Assembly (NCBI GenBank): GCA_028023455.1
Contig: JAQFVV010012990.1
Coordinates: forward strand, 62,001-126,000
DNA: 64,000 nucleotides
Reading direction: 5' to 3'
Origin: Epiperipatus broadwayi
Taxonomy: Eukaryota; Onychophora; Udeonychophora; Euonychophora; Peripatidae
Position 1 is the stretch's first letter. Each line of letters starts with the position of its first letter. Positions 23,136-36,785 of the stretch are shown piece after piece. The notes under the pieces were generated by a model, which made no database searches, was not told where the DNA came from, and worked only from the letters and a program-made list of their open reading frames with translations. Position numbers and translations under genes: made by a program.

Positions 23136-23234
23136 TTTTAATTTAACCAGTGACAATACGAGCATAGAAACTGAACTTATGACTTTCAGATTCATGAATA
23201 TTACATTTAATAAAGCTCTCTACATAAGTAAATC

Positions 23235-23725
23235 TTTATTACAGTAACCTAATTGGTTAGAGTCTCATCTTAAATTCAGTATCCAATTATCAAGTGAATT
23301 CTAATTTCATTATTACCCCTGGTCTGATCAGTAATATTCTAATTTGTTAGAGAATTACCTTAAATTTGCTATCTATAAATTTAAAGATCACTGGTTCAAT
23401 TCTTATCCTAACCTTATCACTAACAGGCCAACAACTGTTTAATTGGACAGAATTCCATCTTGAATATAGTACTAATGAATTTAAAGATTATCAATCAATT
23501 TCCATTCTAACAATGTCATTAGCGATGTTAGCAACAGTTTGATTCATTAGAGGGTTATTTAGAATTTAGTATTTACAAATCTAAAATCCACCCATTCAAT
23601 TTCCATGCTATAACTGCCAGTGGTCAGCCCAAAGAGAGAAGAATATTACTTGAAACATTGTGTTTTATAGTGACTTAAGTGTTATTATTAACAATTAAAT
23701 GTGTTTGGAAAAGTATAAAGTTTAT
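23235..23725 (+). repeat. tRNA-derived SINE with four tandem heads
   Basis: Four diverged units of about 100 bp follow each other. Each has a box A-like 'ttggttagag' or variant (about 23257, 23348, 23442, 23549), a 'cttaaatt..tat' middle, a box B-like 'ggttcaattc' variant, and a linker resembling 'gtcactggtcaggccagcaac'. After the fourth unit the sequence continues as the body of the SINE at 49646-49885 ('gaatattacttgaaacattgtg' region, then 'atgtgtttggaa'). An inverted partial head ('accagtgacaatac') lies just upstream at about 23148. The copies are eroded. Confidence 0.6.
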
Positions 23726-24113
23726 GAGGAAAAAAATAAATAGCCATTTGTTATCTTATGTGGGATGTCATGAAACATTCATGAACCAAGGTAATTGATT
23801 GAGCACAAGAATTTCACTCAAGTTATCAGAGTCAGATTTTTTTATTTGACATAAATGAAGATCAGTTCAGATACCTTTAGTTTTTGAGTGTGTGCCTTTA
23901 CCACTGCATTAAATTTATTTAAATCCCTTAAAAATAATTATTTATATATTTACAATAGAATTAGTAAATAATTATTCACATGAGCTCATTCAAGTTTATT
24001 ATCACACTTGTAAAATGAATTATAGTAGTTTTCTGTGGATAAATCCTAAAATACAGTGATGGAGATGTGTGGATAAGGATCTGGGCAAGTGATAAAAGCT
24101 GGGTCTTCCAAAA

Positions 24114-24199
<86 letters not shown>

Positions 24200-26312
24200 A
24201 GTTATTATTATTGGTCTAACATGTTTTATCTCTTAGGAAATTATTTATAAATATAATTTTTTATTTGACGATTTTATTATGTACATATATATATATATAT
24301 ACACATTTGAGTTTTAAATAATACATACCTTAAGCTTTTGAGTAAAATGCCAGATTTGAAGTTAAAAATAAATACTTATATTTTTTTATTTTTTTATTAA
24401 ATCTTAATGTCAACAGAACAATTGATAGTTGAGTTAAGCATGAACTTGTAATAACACACGAGCAGATTGATTCGTTCTCTTGTTATTAAGGAGAAGAAAA
24501 GAAAATCATTTCTCTTTAAATAACTTTTTCTTTTATCAATACTACTGTTCAACGATTGGAATTTAAATATTAACTTTTTCAAATTAAGATAATCTGTGGA
24601 TTAAAAGTCTGCAAGGAAAATATTTTAATTTTCTATTAAATCTTAAAGGAATAGCAATATAAAAGAAAAGAACGTCTGTTTAAGTTTTTTGGAAACTACG
24701 TTGTTTTAACACTTCCGTTATTCTTCGGATATATATAAATTTAAGATAATTATATATATATATATATATATAGGATAAAACAATGTGTTTTGAGTAAAAC
24801 AGCTTTGTATCGTAAAGATTTAGAAACCAACCTTGCATGCTATTTTAAAATATTTTGAAATATTGGATATATAGAACGTCTAATGACAATAGAAAAATGA
24901 AGATTAAGAACATCTACATTCGAAGAATATTTATTTTATTTCACATTAATCAAATCATTGAATATTATTAACAGTGTATCGTTTAAGGATAAATAAAATC
25001 ATCATTATACCAATGGATTAATAATATACTTCGTAAAAGATCTTCATTAGGATGATGAACTATAGACTTCAATATCTACTCTCAACTCTATTATAAATAA
25101 GTTTTCTTTATTATTTATTTATATATATTATAATAATGCTTATATTATTTTAATATGTTTATTATTATTATTATCTTTATTTCAAATTTGGCATCGCATC
25201 ATTATATCTTAATAGGAAAATTATATTTATTATTAAATATAATTAATTGAAAGCTTGACATAATTCATCAAATTAGATGAGGGATATAAAGAATAGTTAT
25301 TATTTGACAGATATCTTAACCAGGATTATATTGTATTTACTACGTAATATTGTAAAAGTTTAATGTACTTTATTTATCAAAAATACATATAATATATAAG
25401 TTATACAATTGCAAATAGTACTTATATATTGGTAATTATAAAACATATAAATAAGAACGGTAAATAAATTAATATGTTACATAAATTATTAATTTTTGAA
25501 CCCAGATATTGTTTTTATATATCTGTTAATTTAAATTATTTTCTTTAATTTTTGAAAGTTTATTATAGTATTGAGTTTTATCATAGGGTATTAAATAAAA
25601 ATATTATTTATTAATATTTTTAAAATGATAAAATTCATCCGTATTTATTTATTAATATTTTATTATCTATTATATTATATTTTTTATTATTTATTAAATA
25701 TTGATTTATTAACTTGATCTCTTTGTCTAATCATTATTGAATTATATTATATATATGCTAGTATTATAAATATCATATGAATATCAATTGTAATTAATGC
25801 TTATATAAAGGCATATAAATAATAACTTGTTTTGGATTTTCCCTGAAGAGAGCTAATTGCAAATTCTCCATGAGTTTGAAAATCGTGACATAATGGTGAC
25901 TGAAAGAGGGATGAAAGATGGTTGAACTAGTCTAAATTATATTAAAATTTATTTAAAGATTATTGAGCTAGCATAAAAAAGATAGATATAATCATGGACT
26001 TAGTATTTCATTGATTCATTTCTAGCATTCTACCTGAAGACCCAAAGTCCGATTGTAGTGAAATGCATATCTTCTTTCTAGGGAATTTAATCATCCCCAT
26101 ATATACAACTTAGATTTTAAATATAATCCATTTTGTTATATTTGGCGAACCTAACTATGAAGCATTAAGTTAATGATTTCCAAGCATTAAATATAATCGA
26201 TTCTATTATATTTGGTATATCAACTGGGATGATTAAATGCCATTCCATTATATTTGGTGTCTCAACTAAGGCTATCAAATAGGTCATCCCATTATAATAT
26301 ATATATATATAT
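23726..26312. other. Very AT-rich non-coding stretch
   Basis: Contains a long TA microsatellite (24118-24194), shorter TA runs near 24280 and 24750, and a small degenerate minisatellite at about 26115-26290 built on 'ttatatttgg' followed by 'caactg'-like blocks, three copies. No gene seen. Confidence 0.5.
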
Positions 26313-26373
26313 ATGACATATTTTGCAGGTTCATCCATGTTAAAATATTTTAAAATACTGACGTTTCGACTTG
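26313..26373 (-). repeat. PLE-like 3' tail, left inverted copy
   Basis: About 60 bp including 'attttgcaggttcatcc' and 'tactgacgtttcgactt', next to a TA run. It is the near-perfect reverse complement of 29466-29525, and resembles the 'cgtcag' to 'tgcaaat' tail after the PLE at 14765-14815. Confidence 0.65.
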
Positions 26374-29300
26374 TGTTACTGAAGCAGTCAATCTTAGCTT
26401 AAGATTGTGCTTCATGTTTCCATCTACTAACCTATGTTTAAATCCCTATTTCCCATCCTGCTCCTTTTGTCATGTATATATATTTCATGTGTATATTTGA
26501 GATGTGCGCCTAAATTATAAAATTTAATGTTTCAATAACATGTTTTAAAATTATTAGTAATTCTTTTTATTAATTATTAGTTCTTTTTTATTAAAGTATT
26601 ATAGATGCGGCTCAAATATATACATAGGAGCAAAACTTACTAACAAAATATTGATGTTTTAAATATTTCTTATATGTCATTTTTAGCTTTTTCTTTTTAA
26701 ATTGCTTGTTTTTCTATTAAGCTATATATTTTTTATAAAATCCAATATGGAAGATGTGACTGTTGTAATTGTCCAAAAATAATTAAAGGGAGGTATTTTT
26801 TAATTAAAGTTTTACTTAAAATAAATGGGATTAAGTAGATTAAAGATTTACTTGTGTTAAAAACATGTTGTCAAATCTATTTTTAATCTGGACATAGATT
26901 TGAATTTATTTTTGGACGTTATCTTACAATTGCATCTTCAAAAACAACGGATAAAAGAAAAGGTATAAAATGACTGAATTTTGAATCAGGGGGAGATTAA
27001 CTACTATTGAGAGATTAGCTACTTTTAGAGAGAGGTATTGTAAACATACTACATGTCACTTGAAATCTAAAACGATGTAGTCATAAATCCACCCTCTTGC
27101 TGACCCGGGTGGGTCATTCTTCCTGCTAATGTACCATCTAACTGCTGCCCTGAAAGAAAGTAAAGATCCAATAGAGAACTTTAAAAATGCTAATAGAGAA
27201 GCTTGCTGTCACCAAGAAGAATTCATTTTGGATCCTCAATTTGCCATGCATGAGCAGTACATTGAAAATAGACTTATTAAATTTGCGCAACGTAAACTTT
27301 TATGCTACTATTTGAAAATGAATCTAGCCTCACTAATCTCAAATTCTACTAATCAAGATTTCTCATGTATTATTTAACTTTGTTTTTTTATATAAATCTG
27401 TAAATGTAATTTTGCTCTCAAATAATTTCTTGATATCTAATCCTATCTCATATGCTTCTAACCTTTCTTTAATTTTAGTGCAGTCAGATATTTATTACTT
27501 GATTTTATATATATATGCTTATTATTAAAATGTCAATTTCACAACCTGGCGAGCTTAATTTCTAAAAATCTTTTCTGTTATTTTTTTCTTTTTAAGTAAG
27601 CCTTCATGAATCAAGTTTACTAACGTCCCCTTAAAATATATATATATATATAATGCATTGTAAATTAATACGTTCGCCAGATTGTTTTATGAATCAACAT
27701 TTTAGATTCGTTTTTAATATAAAAATTGATTTGTTTAACTCTGTGTAAATCCAGAACTTAAGCTAATTAACACTTTGAAATCTTTTAAAATGTTTTGTTT
27801 TTATTTCATTCTGAAAGAGTGACCCATTAATTATTTTTTATAACTGCCAGTCTTCTTATATTTTCCATACTCTTAAAATTTCAAATCTTGTATTTAAATA
27901 TTTCAGTTATTGTAAAATCAATGAAGATGGGATTGTGTTGTTTTAAATAGCAGAAAAGGGATGGGGGTAAATCTTAATGTTTCTTTTACTAGGTAAAATC
28001 TTAACGTATATTTTATTAAATGAAATATTCTCTCTATACATATATTATAATTGCATGGTGCCTTATAGTATTCAAACAAGGGTCATTTATTTTTAAAGCA
28101 GTAAAACTTTTCAAGGTCGTTAGTGACATTTATCATATCGTACTGCGTTCCTGACATATAGCCGATCTTCGTCATTATATATCCTTGCTTCTTAATCCGG
28201 GGGTTACGACAAGATTGAACCCATAGATTTCTTCTCTTTCCATAGGTAGTTGATCTATCTGGAACCACATTTATTCCGTATAAAATGCCTCTGGCAGTGA
28301 TCCCATAAGTTTGGCACATGCTATGCATATTCACTTTGTAGATAAAAGGGCCTCTTGCGTTGGTTATCCCGCAAAAGTCTGGGCCATGCCATGCCTATCT
28401 AGTTTTCTCTAAGCACTACCCAAGAAGGGGGTGTGAGATTTCTTTTTTCATCCAGAAGCACGACCTTTTTCTCTTAGTTATTTTAGTTATTTTAGGCTAT
28501 TATGTCAGCACCGCAAACTTCTTCGTATTATTATTTCTTTTGCTTCATGACCCAGTTTTAATGCTCTAATATTAAAATTAAGCTTTGCTTAAAATATATA
28601 TAAATGCCAACTATTTCTATTTTATTAATTAAATTTATTTCAGTCTTATACAGTCCCACCATCGTGATTTATATATCTATTTAAGAGTATCTATATGCCT
28701 TGGGGAAAATAAAGCGTTCGTCTTACTATTGTTTAAATAATTTTTCAATAAATATTTTTGTCATAGTTCAAATATAATTTTTCAACTGTCTTTTGTTTAT
28801 TTTCATGACCTCGGTGGTGTGAAAATAGTTTATATCATATGTATAATGAATTTTGGACTGCTCCTAGAAAAATATGTTAGTCACCATGTGTCAGAACCGT
28901 AAATCAAAGCGTTAATAGCAATATTATGTAATTCCTTTTATGAACTGATTGGCATATTAATATTGGACCCACCAAAGATGTGAGTTTATTTGTAATATAT
29001 TATTTAGCTAAGAAAGAGCATATGAAAACTAATAGCGAGAATGACACTATGTAACCGCTTGCTCATTCACGCACACACTAATGTCTATAATTTATTTATA
29101 AATGTATAATAATTTGTCAGTATATTAAAATATATTTTATTGTTTAACTTATCTGAGTAGTTCGAATTCCTTCTTTTTCTCCACTTCCAAATGTACAGCC
29201 TAGTTGATATGTATGTGTTAGTTTAGTCATAGTCAATAGATGTCTCATTGTCTTCTCCGCTCTCCTAGTTGGCCGGATTTTAAATTAATTCTCATGTGCC

Positions 29301-29465
29301 ATCACTATTATGTTATTCATTAGATGTTAGATCTGGGGCTTAGAGAGTGGGTTCGAATTCAGGCTGGTCCCTGACCCAAATCTTGGTCTTGACTGGGTTT
29401 GAAGTACATTTTGTGAGTTCCAGCTCATGTTAGATGGATAAACATATTTTGACCGGTACAGTTAC
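26374..29465. other. Segment bracketed by inverted PLE-like tails; short open frames
   Basis: Mostly AT-rich. Two islands stand out. One is 27100-27380 (+), with an 82-codon frame of protein-like composition that is open from about 27080. The other is 28083-28570, with a minus-strand frame of 83 codons and a plus-strand frame of 69. I recognise no domain in any of them. Near 29350 there is a box B-like 'gggttcgaattc', perhaps another tRNA-derived head. Confidence 0.35.
27129..27377 (+). CDS. Unrecognised open frame with protein-like composition
   Basis: 82 codons with balanced charged and aromatic residues and little of the Ile/Asn/Lys bias of random frames here, e.g. E-E-F-I-L-D-P-Q-F and K-F-A-Q-R-K-L-L. 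The same frame is open for about 14 codons before the first ATG. No splice sites or homologous family could be identified. It may be a fragment of an unknown transposon or a retrocopy. Low confidence that it is expressed. Confidence 0.22.
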   Translation: MYHLTAALKESKDPIENFKNANREACCHQEEFILDPQFAMHEQYIENRLIKFAQRKLLCYYLKMNLASLISNSTNQDFSCII

Positions 29466-29525
29466 CAAGTCGAAACATCAGTATTTTAAAATATTTTAAC
29501 ATGGATGAACCTGCAAAATATGTCT
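29466..29525 (+). repeat. PLE-like 3' tail, right inverted copy
   Basis: Begins 'caagtcgaaacatcag' and ends 'gaacctgcaaaatatgtct'. The match to the reverse complement of 26313-26373 is nearly perfect, with one or two differences in 60. Confidence 0.65.
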
Positions 29526-32309
29526 TTTATATATGGAACCCATGTAAATCTTCATATCAACATATATATATACTGAGACAGTTATATGTCTCATGGCATA
29601 CAACAACATAGCAATAAGTGTGCTTGTATATATATAAATTTGAAAGGAAAAATCGAAATAAACACAGATAAAAAATATTATAGATATTTTCTATATTATA
29701 CTGGAATAACAGTTAAACATTAAACAATTTTGAATTTTAAATGATTTTATTATAAATTAAACATTTAAATGTCTTATTAATATTTTATTAATTCACATTT
29801 TGAAATTAAAACAAGCATGTTTTTATGTTTCAATAGATATACTAGTAATTATAAAATTCCACTGTTTATTTTAATTAAAGAAATTTTTTAATTAAATCTT
29901 GTATCACATATTGTGATAACAATCCAACAAAGTTTTTCAAAAAATTAAAGTGAATTGAAATAATCCCTATCTTTAATTACTGTATTTTCTCCCACACTGT
30001 CTATAAAAAGATTGGAAAAATATTAGAGGAGAGTTTTTAAGATTTTTATAGATTATGACAGTTACCATGAAATTATAACTGAAAGCAAGAGACTGCATAT
30101 CCAGTTTCTTCTACTAGTTCACTGCAGTCAAGTTTAGATTCACATAGAAGTAAAGAACCTGCATTCTGTGTTCTCCATAGCCCTTATATGTGTATTATAG
30201 ACAGCACAGAGACTGAAGAGATCTGCAGGACAACAGTTACCTGGATTATATCTTTCATGAAAATGACAATAAACCAGTCCACTGTTTAAGGGGAAGCAGC
30301 TTACCCAGAGAGACTGTCAGCTTGCTGTAAAATTAGTTATACTTAAGCTGTTTTATCATGCCACTAGTGAATTACTTTAAATAATTTCTTTAGTAAAATT
30401 GACATTTAAAATCTATAATTTAGATGTAAACAAGTAAATAATTTTTGCTGAATTAAAAATCTAAAAAGAAATGATTGATTCATAGACAATTTTATTTAGA
30501 AATAAGAAAGTAAACTTCAAAAATCTTTTTAGATTAGGAAACAAAAAAACTTTCTGGTGCATTTTTTTAAAGAAACATTTATGATTAATCAAGTATAACC
30601 TGTCAAAAATGTGATATTCCTTTTTTAAAAAAAAAAAATTTTTATGAAGGCCTGTCAAAGAATTCATATTACTTTTTTTTAAAAAAAAAAGGGAAAAAAA
30701 TAAAAACTTTTTTTTGTTTACCATTATGTAATGAATGAATTAATAACTGATTCATATTATTTTTTTATATATCCACATATATGTGTGAATTTTATGTATA
30801 CTTTCAACATGTAATTAATTGAGGAAAATACATTTTTAATAATTTTATTGTTTTGACAAATTAAAATATAGAATATAAATGTCAGTGTACACACACATTT
30901 TCATGGGTACCCACATATATATGTGAAGATAGTCATTATTTATGTATCAGTAAAATGTGATAACTTATTTTTTTATTACAGATTTATGACAATTCAAATA
31001 TGTTCATAAATTATATGTCTTTTCTGTGTACTTATATAGATGTGTGTTAGATAGACACTACATGTTCAAATCAATTATCTTTAATTGATTATTATATGAC
31101 AATTTAAGTGTGTTCATAAATTATTATACACATATCTGTATGATTATATATAAGTGTAATCCATATAAACCTATTGAAACATATATGTAAATTATGATGT
31201 AATAATGGTTTTCTTTTGGTATTAATCAAAATCAAAAGGCTTAATTTATATGTATGGCATACTCAGCAGACATTCATTTCATTTTAATTGTTATTAATAA
31301 ATTGATATTTCATTGTTGAAAATATGCCTGTAAATTTTACTCAAACCTAAACAGTTTTAGATATTATATGTTGTATTATATCTCTTGTTCATGGTAACTG
31401 TTATAGAACATTTGTTATTGAGCTATATTCATGCAAAACAGTCTGTTCTATAAAAAAGGTTTATATTCAATGTTTATGGACATCCAGTTTATGATGATCC
31501 TGGATTGACATAAAGGGGGTCTCCTTTAAGGTCCATGCACTACATTTTATTTAGTTAGTATTTATTTGAAATTAAATTTAGATTTGACCAGCACATTAAA
31601 GCTATTAAGTAACCAGAGCATTGATGATAATCAGCCAATTTTTGCATCCTAGCATTATTTTTGTACTGTTGTATTTTTATGAATTAGCACTTAAGTCTGT
31701 GCATCCAAATTAATGTTTAAATAATCTACCCCAAGCAGGCAAGAGATGAATAATTAGCATGATCTATAATAGACCTACTTCAAATCCAGTTACAAGATTG
31801 ACTGTTGATTTATTTTGTATTTTTGATCATTCATTATGATAAATGATTATTGCTTTTGGGTAATGCTTGCAAAATTATTCTTACTTATAGTTAGCATTGG
31901 TGTGGATTTCCCAGGCTCATATTTATTCTTCAACATTCTTTTTATATTTAATTTTATATTTTGTATTGAACTAGAGTTGATGATGATGATTTCCATAACT
32001 CATCTTCACCCCTGTTTTTTCATACTGTTACTGTTGGCAACCAATGCTGTGGGAATTTGTAGTCCAATATATATGCTTCAAAAGTGTAAAAAGTTTGAAA
32101 CTACTCAAGACATTAAATCATCATATGGCTTTATTTCTTAGAAGTTCATAAAATTTCAAGCACTGGAAATACAAAAATGAAATTGATCTCAGGATCTTAC
32201 CCTCCAGTATCTGTCACTCTATCACTGTGCTTAATTATGCAAAGAGTTTAGAGCCACCATTGTATATTGAATACTTTGACTAAGTAATAAATAGAAAACC
32301 AGTCATTAT
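29526..32309. other. AT-rich non-coding stretch with a small direct repeat
   Basis: The motif 'atgacaatt..a.tgttcataaatta' occurs at about 30985 and 31097, a roughly 112-bp direct repeat. A less AT-rich patch lies at 30090-30330. Poly-T/poly-A runs surround 30625-30715. No gene supported. Confidence 0.4.
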
Positions 32310-32600
32310 CAACAAAACATCACATGATCACCATTTCATACACTCACACTTGCTATTAATAAGAGTCCCAAACTTTGCATACAGTATGCAGCTAGTACAA
32401 GCCTTCATAATCAATGGATGCAATAAAGTTTGTGCATAAAATCCATATATAGCGCCTACTCATCCATCATCCCCAGACTAGTTTCTAGCTTTTGGCCTTC
32501 ATCAGGGAGGGATTTTAAAAACACATATTCCTGCATCCATTGATTATGAAGGATTGTGCTTCTTAGCACTACTGTATGGAGAATTTGGCATTCATTATCA
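32310..32600. mobile_element. Fold-back/MITE element, copy G
   Basis: The left arm starts 'catcacatgatcaccattt' at about 32320, continues through 'gtacaagcc' and 'gcataaaatc', and ends with 'cttcatcaggga'. The right arm is short, with 'catccattgattatgaagg' and 'gcactactgtatgg' near 32580. Confidence 0.65.
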
Positions 32601-33138
32601 ACAATCATATCACCCATAATCTCATAACAGAATAATATTACAAATCATATTCAAGATTTATAGTAAAGAAATAAGTTTTAGGTATACAATCACAATCCTA
32701 TGCATTTTGAACAGTATTTTTTATATGATGACATTTTGAGCATGCTTTAAGTATTTTGGGCATCTTTTGGAATATTAATACAAAGATTCAGATGATTATG
32801 TTCAACAATCCTGTCAAATGTATTTAAAAGTGGGCACAAATATGAGATCAGGGAAATCATAAATTCTTAGAAAGCTTAAATCTTAAAAAATGAAGTTCCA
32901 CAGTACCTGATACTGCTTTTCCAGAACTTTTAAAAGATAATGATCTCAGGCTAGTTTCAAACCTATTGGACTTTTTTCAGGAATAAAGTTGTATCATGCC
33001 TTAAGAATATTTTTGTTGTTCCACTTTATAAAATAAAGAGAAATTTAAAAATGCACCAGTAATTACTGTGGCATTTTATTGTTAGTGTCTCTCTCACATG
33101 GTACTGGCTTGCACATTGCTATTTCAGTAGCACATTGA
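32601..33138. other. Non-coding stretch
   Basis: No feature recognised. Confidence 0.4.
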
Positions 33139-33325
33139 TTTTCTTTCACCACAGATACGCCACCTAATGGAAACTTTTGTAACTAATACATCTCAGCTTA
33201 CAATGCATGACAAATCCTATCCAGAATGTAATAGAATAGTACTTGATGGGGATTTATTAAGCATCATCATCTGTCATATATTAATTATTAAAGCTCATAC
33301 TAGGTGGTGTTGTAGTGAAAGCAAA
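33139..33325. mobile_element. Fold-back/MITE relative, copy J
   Basis: Left end 'tttcaccacagatacgccac' and right end 'tactaggtggtgttgtagtg' are imperfect inverted repeats of about 30 bp. The right part 'ttaattattaaagctcata' matches copy I at about 57309. The open frame 33167-33373 across it is incidental. Confidence 0.5.
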
Positions 33326-36300
33326 AGAATTCTATTGCTAATCATTATAGCAAAAGTACTTGGAAGTAAATGAGTAGGCTAGTGACTCAGTAGGATTTTA
33401 GGCAACCAAGTAGTGATATATATATATATAGTTTTTGTTTTTGGATGAATGCAAAAAAAAATTGTTTACAAGCAAAGATTCTATTTATTGATTATTTTTT
33501 CAGATTTAGACAAAGAATTTAACTCATCTCCTAAAAAGAATTTATGGCAATAATTAAAACATCTAACTATCTATTGCATATTATTTATAATATATGATTA
33601 ATATGTAGTAAAGGTAGTGATACAAATTAAAGAAAAAGACATTCAGATAATATCTATAAATTAATAAAACTAAGTATAGTGATTTGTGTATTTTTCTCTA
33701 CCTTAATCTTATAATTGTGTTGTTTAATTTATGTTAACTTTAAAATAGATTACATTGAATTGCTAAGTGAAAATTGTGCTACAGTTGGATAAGAAATTAA
33801 AAAACATTAGTAAATTAATTTGATACTGTTTTTATTATTACCACAAAAAAATTAACATTTCGAAATAGTAATAGTGTATTTACCATAAATTTGGTATTTA
33901 TAAATGATCTTACTTATAATTTGTTTTTTTATGACTTATGTACTCATATAAGCATATTGACATTTCTAATAAAATAGTTGTTGTTTTCTGATTATCTTCA
34001 CCACTCCAGACTGGAATTATCCATGGTAATATTTAGAGATATCACCCCCTGCAAGAAGAGCTAAAATTTGGATAACAGCATTAAAAGTAAATTAATGCAC
34101 AATTGTGATGTGAGGAATATGTGATCCATAACTAACTGTTAAGCCATTTATGAAATATCAAATTATAATTTTCTCTTATATTACACTGTGAGTTTTTTAT
34201 TTCTAGATAATTAACAAACTATTATGTAAAACTAATTAGCATAAAAGTGACTACAGAATGAAACTTTTGACATTTTAGAAATATATTTAAGACAACAAAA
34301 GAACTTTTAAGATCTGACAATTGTCAACCTCATAATGTAATTATTCAGTAATGCATAATTAAATAAAGAAAATATTAAATGACAAATATTAAAAGGAAAA
34401 AGAAATATATTACTAAATTAAAAAATTGTGTAAAATCAAATAATCCACACCACAAAATATTTACAGTTTATTTTATGATCTTCATTAAATAATTAATTAA
34501 TTGAATAAAATGTCTTACCAGTATTTATCAGTTATTTCAATTATAGATAACTTTTTAATTATTTTTTACTTTTCTGCAGCTTGACTTTACATGACAGTTT
34601 CTTTGTTCATGCTTGATCTTTTCTTTAGTGATATTTTTTTAGTTTTTCAAGTTGTCTGAAGATAATTTTGCAGATGTACATAACTTCTACTTAGTTAATA
34701 AGTGAGTACTTAGAAACAGACTAGATCTAGGCATATTCAACTGGGCAGAGCATTATCATTATCCACACAGAGGTCTTTAGACTGCCATGGAGAATATCTT
34801 AAATCTGAATTTGAATGTTTCCATAGCTTTTGATAAATGAGAAATTGTTTTTTTACTGTTTTTCACATTGCAGGTTGTTGGTTATTATTGTCTCTCACTT
34901 CCATTAATCCTACATTATTTTACTGTTCTTCTATCAATTGGCTTCTTTCCTAGCAGAGAAGATAAATAAAGTGTTTAATTCAGCTTTATATGCATTTTCT
35001 AATGTGTTACAACAGTTTTCAATAAATGAGATTTCTTTTTAATTTTAACTTTTATTTTAGACTTAAATTTAGATTTTTTAAATCTGCATTTGTAATTATC
35101 TCCAGGCCACCGTCTTTCACCTTTACTTTTATGTTTTAAATCTACTGTTGTTTAGCAATATTTTTATTATAAAATTATTATTATAAAAATAAAATTAAAA
35201 TTAAATACAATGTGCATTTTAAGTTTTACATATAATATAATATATACTTATATCTAATAATAAAATGCATACTATATATTAGAATCTTTTTCTGTTTTTA
35301 TTAATTACACTTTTGAATTCATTTGAGTGATATTTTTTTGTCGTTATCACTCACTATTAAAATATTTTTATTTTATACCATTAAGCTTTAGCCAATTGTG
35401 GGGGGGGGGGGCATCAAATATTAACACAATTAATAAAAACTATTTTCATGCTGATTAATAAAATTTAACACTAATGCAAATGTATTTATTCTAATAGTCT
35501 TTATGATTATTGATGACATAATATATTGTATTTTAAAGTTTTAAATTATCCTTTTAATAAAAGTTTACTTTATGCAAAAAATATATATGACGAAACTGTA
35601 TTTAGTAAAGTTAATGCTGCTTTATATTTATAGGTAAGTCTGAATTTACAACGAAGGTCTAAAATATTTACCTTTAAAATCTAAACAAATTCAGAAATCT
35701 AAAAAAACATTGAAACCAAACATTGTGAACTGTTGGTGTTCTATTTATGATAGAAGAGGAAGAATTGTTAATTTGGAAAGAATACAAGACATTAAAAACT
35801 GGTGATATAAAAGGGAGACTTCTGTCCATAACCTTGTATTTCATTTTTATGGCAATGATATTTGGAACAGCTTACAGATTGTTTCATAAAATAGGCATTC
35901 AAGGTTTAATGAGGAATTCTACTTGAACTAATTATAAACAAAAACAACGCTTTCATCTTTTTGGTTATTAGACTAATAGTATTTTAATAATAGCACTATT
36001 TAAGCCTATTCAAAAAAATTTACGCAGAATATTCTTTCTGTTTTGAATACAGCATGTAAAGATTCTAGCAGATTAATTAAACATTAAAGATCCAGAATTT
36101 TTAGCACTTCAGGGATAAAAAAATCCTTCAGCAACTTCTGGCTTATATTGTCATTAGCATGAGAATGTAAGTTGGTATAAATATTTTCATAACATTTTTG
36201 GTAGACAAATTTAGATATGCACAACATAAATGTGTTTACTGTTATGTCTGAAGAAGTAGATATAAATTATAATACATAAATAAAAATACATAATCAAATA

Positions 36301-36595
36301 ATTTATTGCTCAAGAATTAGAAAAAAGTTGGAATACTAGAAGTAACAGAGATTTGCCATTATCCACATGCCTTGATATCCAGAGTTTCTTTATTCATCTT
36401 TAGCTTCTATAAATTGTACAAAATGAAAAAAAGAATCATTACTTCCCAAGTTTACCACTACACCAAATCATGCATGAAAAGGTAATAAAGACATTTGGAT
36501 AATAAAATTAAATTTCTAGCACAGAAACAAGGCAAAACAATTATTCAGTACAATGATTGCATTAATATTTCAAAATTATCAAACAATTCTTTTAA
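33326..36595. other. AT-rich non-coding stretch
   Basis: Poly-G tract at 35400-35411. No gene, exon or clear repeat recognised. Confidence 0.4.
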
Positions 36596-36599
36596 ATTA

Positions 36600-36785
36600 T
36601 GCACTCTGAAATGTCGATAAACATCATATGATCACCATTTCCTATGTTTACCCAAGCTGTTAAAAGGGTAGCCAACTCTCCATATAGGAGTGTCACCAAG
36701 GAAAAATCTTAGTCAATGGATGCATCTATTGATTACTAAGGCTTGCAATGGGTGGCGCTGCTGTTGCTATTTTGCTCTGCAAGAT
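36600..36785. mobile_element. Fold-back/MITE element, copy H (internally deleted)
   Basis: The left arm 'catcatatgatcaccattt' and 'ggagtgtcaccaag' is followed directly by the right arm 'ttgattactaaggcttgc' and 'gggtggcgctgctg'. Confidence 0.65.

Noticed and set aside
26313-26430. A hammerhead in the PLE-like tail ('cgaaacgtcag' on the minus strand)
   Set aside because: The GAAAC-GUC half is present but no CUGANGA box with a pairing stem II lies at the right distance.
33167-33373. A 68-codon open frame after an acceptor-like 'tttcaccacag'
   Set aside because: The segment is bounded by imperfect terminal inverted repeats and its right half matches the element at 57309, so it is part of the fold-back family.
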